Shown here one piece after another: positions 60,851-64,000 of a DNA stretch of 64,000 bases. Location of the stretch: the NCBI GenBank assembly GCA_026182355.1, contig JAPFBL010001617.1, positions 1,860,001 through 1,924,000 on the forward strand. The letters run 5' to 3'. The translations under genes and the position numbers were made by a program. Source of the DNA: Hermatobates lingyangjiaoensis (lineage: Eukaryota > Arthropoda > Insecta > Hemiptera > Hermatobatidae). Position 1 is the first letter of the stretch; each line of letters begins with the position of its first letter. The notes beneath the pieces were generated by a model, which was given only the letters and a program-made list of their open reading frames with translations, was not told where the DNA came from and searched no databases.

Positions 60851-61507
60851 CTACAACTCCATACAGTGCAGCCACACTAGTACCACCCACTTTTTCATTA
60901 GTGAATCTTCTTTAAGAAGATGACCATCAAAGATATACTCTAAATAACTGGTAGGATACCTTACCGTCAATCCTTACCTTGTTTGGATTTGTGAAGAAAT
61001 CATTCCTTTCTTGCTTCTATTACTAGATTAGTTCATTTTCCGATATTTTCTGTTAGGCTCTGTTTCCTTTCTCGCATCGTTCAAAATATCGCTGTGTTTG
61101 ATTGACCATTAGAAATATGCAATTTTTTACCCTTTATGTTTATGATGAAATACTTTTAACTCCTGTTCTTCTCTAAATACATACCTTGGTATGCTTTCTT
61201 AATTCTGTCAGTCCATAGAAATATATGACAGTATAGTTCTAAGTAGTAAATACTAAGTTATAGTGTAGTCAAAACTATAGTTCTTTATGTATAAATACAA
61301 ATCTAGCATACTTTGTTTTAGTATTGGATGGTAATACTCGTTCCATATGCTTTTACAGTTCAAATATGACACTTTCAGTGATTGATATTGAAAAGGACTT
61401 GAAAGAAAATTCAGCTGGCACTTTAAAATCTTTGTCGTACCCATCACTGCTGCTGAATGCTGCTCCTCTGCCTTTAAGAATGTTCTCCTTTTTAAAAACA
61501 AACTTTC

Positions 61508-63115
61508 TTTTTACTTTACTATAATTAATGTATAGTGATCCTGAAAAAATTTGATTTCGATATTTTGACGGAATTACATGTTTTGAGGACTCAGGAGTCG
61601 TTTTATGAAGTTGTTTCGATGATATCTGTGTGTGTGTGCGTGGGTGAGTATGTATCCAAAGTTTGTTACCACGCTACAGTCCAGAATTTTTGATGGATCA
61701 AATTGATACTTTACACAAAAATGGGTCTCATGGAGTAGATGATTCCTATTATTTGGAAGAAATTATGCATGATAACCTGTTTTTAGACCACATTTTTTTC
61801 CCCTTAAACTACTCATTCAAGAATTTTGAAAATTTAGGATTATCTTTGACGTTACAAATGTAATAAAAAAAATATATTCAGATTATTAAAACAATAGAAT
61901 ATATTTGTTTTATAAAATATAAAAATTCTGCCTTATAATTCAATCTGAAATCTTGTGAGAGGGATACAAGCCACACAGTTGGATTAAAATGAAACTATAC
62001 CTAAAAATAGAACATTCTAAGGAGGTGAGTTAAGAAATTTTTTTTTCAAATTTACATTCACCAGAGTGGTGTGACAGTACATTTTCTGTTTTCATGAAAA
62101 GGTTATTTGTCGTTAAACGGCTCACTAAAAAACCATGAAAATTTGTCAATAGATTGAACTAAAAATTAGCAATTCAGAAAAATAAATTCACGTAGTTTCA
62201 ATTACGGCAAAGAGCAATAACGCTATAAAAACTGATTGTTTACCCTAGATTAACGGATCACCTCCTCAACTTGTCGAATTTATTGATAATTATTTACATT
62301 GTTCATATTGACTTAGAAATTTTTTGAGTAAATCCACTTAAAGAAGATTGATATTTATAATGGAAAAATTTAAATAATTTATTGACTTATATCAGATATA
62401 AGAGGAATAATATTTTTACATGTAAAAATTTACTACCAATGAACATAAATTCCTTTTGTTTTCCATGATATGATGGATTTGTCTCACAAAATGCTCTAAT
62501 CAGTTTATGTATTCCACCCATGAACTTGATATAAAATGAAAATTTTTTTGTGTTTATGAATCATAGTATCTTTGGATAATATTGAAGTGTGAGGAATATA
62601 CTGTCTCTTCAAGAAAAAGGAGTTATGTTTGTTACAAATATCCAGTTTCTTCACTATTCTAGTCTAATAGTTCATATAATTATTTTCAAAAATTAGATGC
62701 TCTGAACTATAAAAGTTTTAAATCATACTGAATAGCCGTCTTTGACTTTGATTTGAGTATGTAAAACTGGCTAATTACTAATATATTTATTCTCAATATA
62801 CATTCACAAGAATCTTATAACAGATTACAACACGCAGGAAAAAGATAACACTCGCTCAGAGTGAATTGGTATACATGATTAATGACAAAGGGAATGACTA
62901 GTGATTTTTATTAAATACTAGGAAGCCATTAAATTCCCAGTATATTAATTTTCTAAATGACAAACAATGTAAAACATGATTTAAAATTGAAAACATTCTT
63001 TGAAAAATAATTAATGAAATTATCCTACATCTTAAATTCAAAATTATCTGAAGACAACATTTTTTCTTACATGTTTCTGACGTAAAAGGAATATTTTCAA
63101 GTTTTCAATAAACCC
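61508..63115 (+). repeat. TTTACTATAAGTAAA-family repeat, copy H, retaining the internal segment
   Basis: A plus-oriented copy from TTTACTTTACTATAATTAAT with the full internal segment (about 62410-62850) that copies A and B lack. The 3' terminus is absent: the copy ends near 63115, where the non-LTR sequence starts. A short GTGTGTGTGCGTGGGTG tract is present at about 61627-61648. Confidence 0.75.
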
Positions 63116-63119
63116 AAAA

Positions 63120-64000
63120 AATCTGTTACATACTTACCAACATACGAGTATATCAGGGAATTAATACAAACTAAACATCGAGCAAGATCAAAATAGCAGA
63201 GAACTCAATATCCTTCTGACAAACAGAAAAGAAATATATAATAAATTACAGAACGAACTAACTAAAACTTTAAAGCAGTACCGAAACGACCTTTTTCAAA
63301 ACTATACGGAAGGACTGAAAACAGAAGACAAGTCACTGTGGACCACCACCAGGCGAATACTACCCCATCAAAAACAGTACTCCTCTCCTTGAAGTGACAA
63401 TACTTGGGCAAAAAGTGACTGTGAAAAAGCCAAGGTCTTTTCACAACGTCTTGAAACCCTTTTCTCTCCCAACCCAGACATAGAAGATCCTAACGTTACA
63501 AAGACTGTAACTGATGATCTCATCACCCCTTTACAGCTTTCTCCAGCACCTAAATCATTTTCTCCATGTGAAGTCTTATTCATAATTTCAAAACTACCAG
63601 ATAAAAAATCTCCCGGGTATGACCTTATTTCAAACGAAATCCTTAAACAACTTCATCGAAAATCTTTAATATTTCTCACATACCATATATAATTCCATAC
63701 TAAGAACAACTTACTTTCCTATCTTATGGACATTTTCTATTATACGTATGATACCAAAGTGCCACAAGCCACCCCATTTATGCACCTCATATCGCCAATT
63801 TAGCCTATTACCTACAATGTCTGAAATATTTGAAAAATTATTTCTTCGCAGACTTTATCCAATCTTAGAATCGCAAAACTTAATTCCCTCTCACCAGTTC
63901 GGGTTTAGATCTCGACATTCAACAATTCAACAATGTCATCGCGTTCTTGACGTCATTTCCTCGGCTCTTGAGCAGAAAATGTATTGTTCTGCAGTCTTTC
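63120..64000 (+). pseudogene. Jockey-type non-LTR retrotransposon ORF2 fragment, cut by the window end
   Basis: Frames on the plus strand give the region between endonuclease and reverse transcriptase (NILLTNRKEIYNKLQNELTK, then a TGA at about 63393, AKVFSQRLETLFSPNPDIED). They continue into the reverse transcriptase with KLPDKKSPGYDLISNEILKQ. After a stop and frameshift comes FSLLPTMSEIFEKLFLRRLY, then LIPSHQFGFRSRHSTIQQ and VLDVISSALEQKM. The RPISLLP- and HQFGFRxxHSTxxQ-like blocks are characteristic of the Jockey clade. Stops and frameshifts show it is dead. The YADD palm motif would lie beyond the window. Confidence 0.8.

Noticed and set aside
61663..61863. 66-codon plus-strand open frame
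   Set aside because: It is part of repeat copy H; equivalent positions in copies A and B are not open in a shared frame.

Overview
The window reads as nuclear DNA of an AT-rich eukaryote, most likely an insect. Introns with GT-AG signals, a probable insect-type odorant-receptor exon, a tRNA-derived SINE, Jockey-type and other non-LTR retrotransposon fragments, a hAT-type element and several Penelope-like retroelements (PLEs) all point that way. The dispersed repeat with a TTTACTATAAGTAAA core at its ends looks to me like a hemipteran (possibly planthopper) family, but that is a recollection and not something the sequence proves. There is no bacterial-style gene organisation, no rRNA, no convincing free-standing tRNA gene and no CRISPR. 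The 64 kb is almost wholly intergenic, intronic or transposon-derived.

Host coding sequence is sparse. On the minus strand at about 10.0-10.26 kb lies a short reading frame that looks like the C-terminal exon of a seven-transmembrane odorant receptor. On the plus strand, 40.56-43.65 kb holds three exon-like segments. Exon A has clean acceptor and donor sites. Exon B encodes Tyr-Tyr-Gln-Pro repeats, carries one missing base that breaks the repeat frame, and is followed by a stop and a polyadenylation signal. Exon C lies between a good acceptor and a strong donor. A non-autonomous hAT-type element sits in the A-B intron.

The rest is a mobile-element landscape. PLE remnants of at least four lineages occur at 3.8-4.1, 7.6-8.9, 15.5-17.1, 31.3-32.3, 34.5-35.1 and 56.0-57.0 kb, with tail-only fragments elsewhere. 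Most are palindromic: the 3' end is present again as an inverted arm, and several abut (TA)n tracts. A roughly 2 kb non-coding repeat ('TTTACTATAAGTAAA family') has at least eight copies, including a cluster at 24.7-31.2 kb with two minus copies followed by two tandem plus copies. A second, related family gives a direct repeat at 52.6 and 60.05 kb. Non-LTR fragments lie at 43.15, 45.6-46.6 and 63.1-64.0 kb (the last runs off the window). Tandem repeats at 33.3-34.4 kb (period about 165 bp) and 36.16-36.83 kb, plus many AT, GT and one poly-G microsatellite, complete the picture.

I did not find a coherent undescribed multi-gene system. The most useful leads are the frameshifted YYQP exon with its possible alternative 3' end, the recurrent fold-back structure of the PLE copies beside (TA)n, the unclassified palindrome-ended repeat family, and four CpG-rich islets in otherwise AT-rich DNA. 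All calls were made by eye without database searches.
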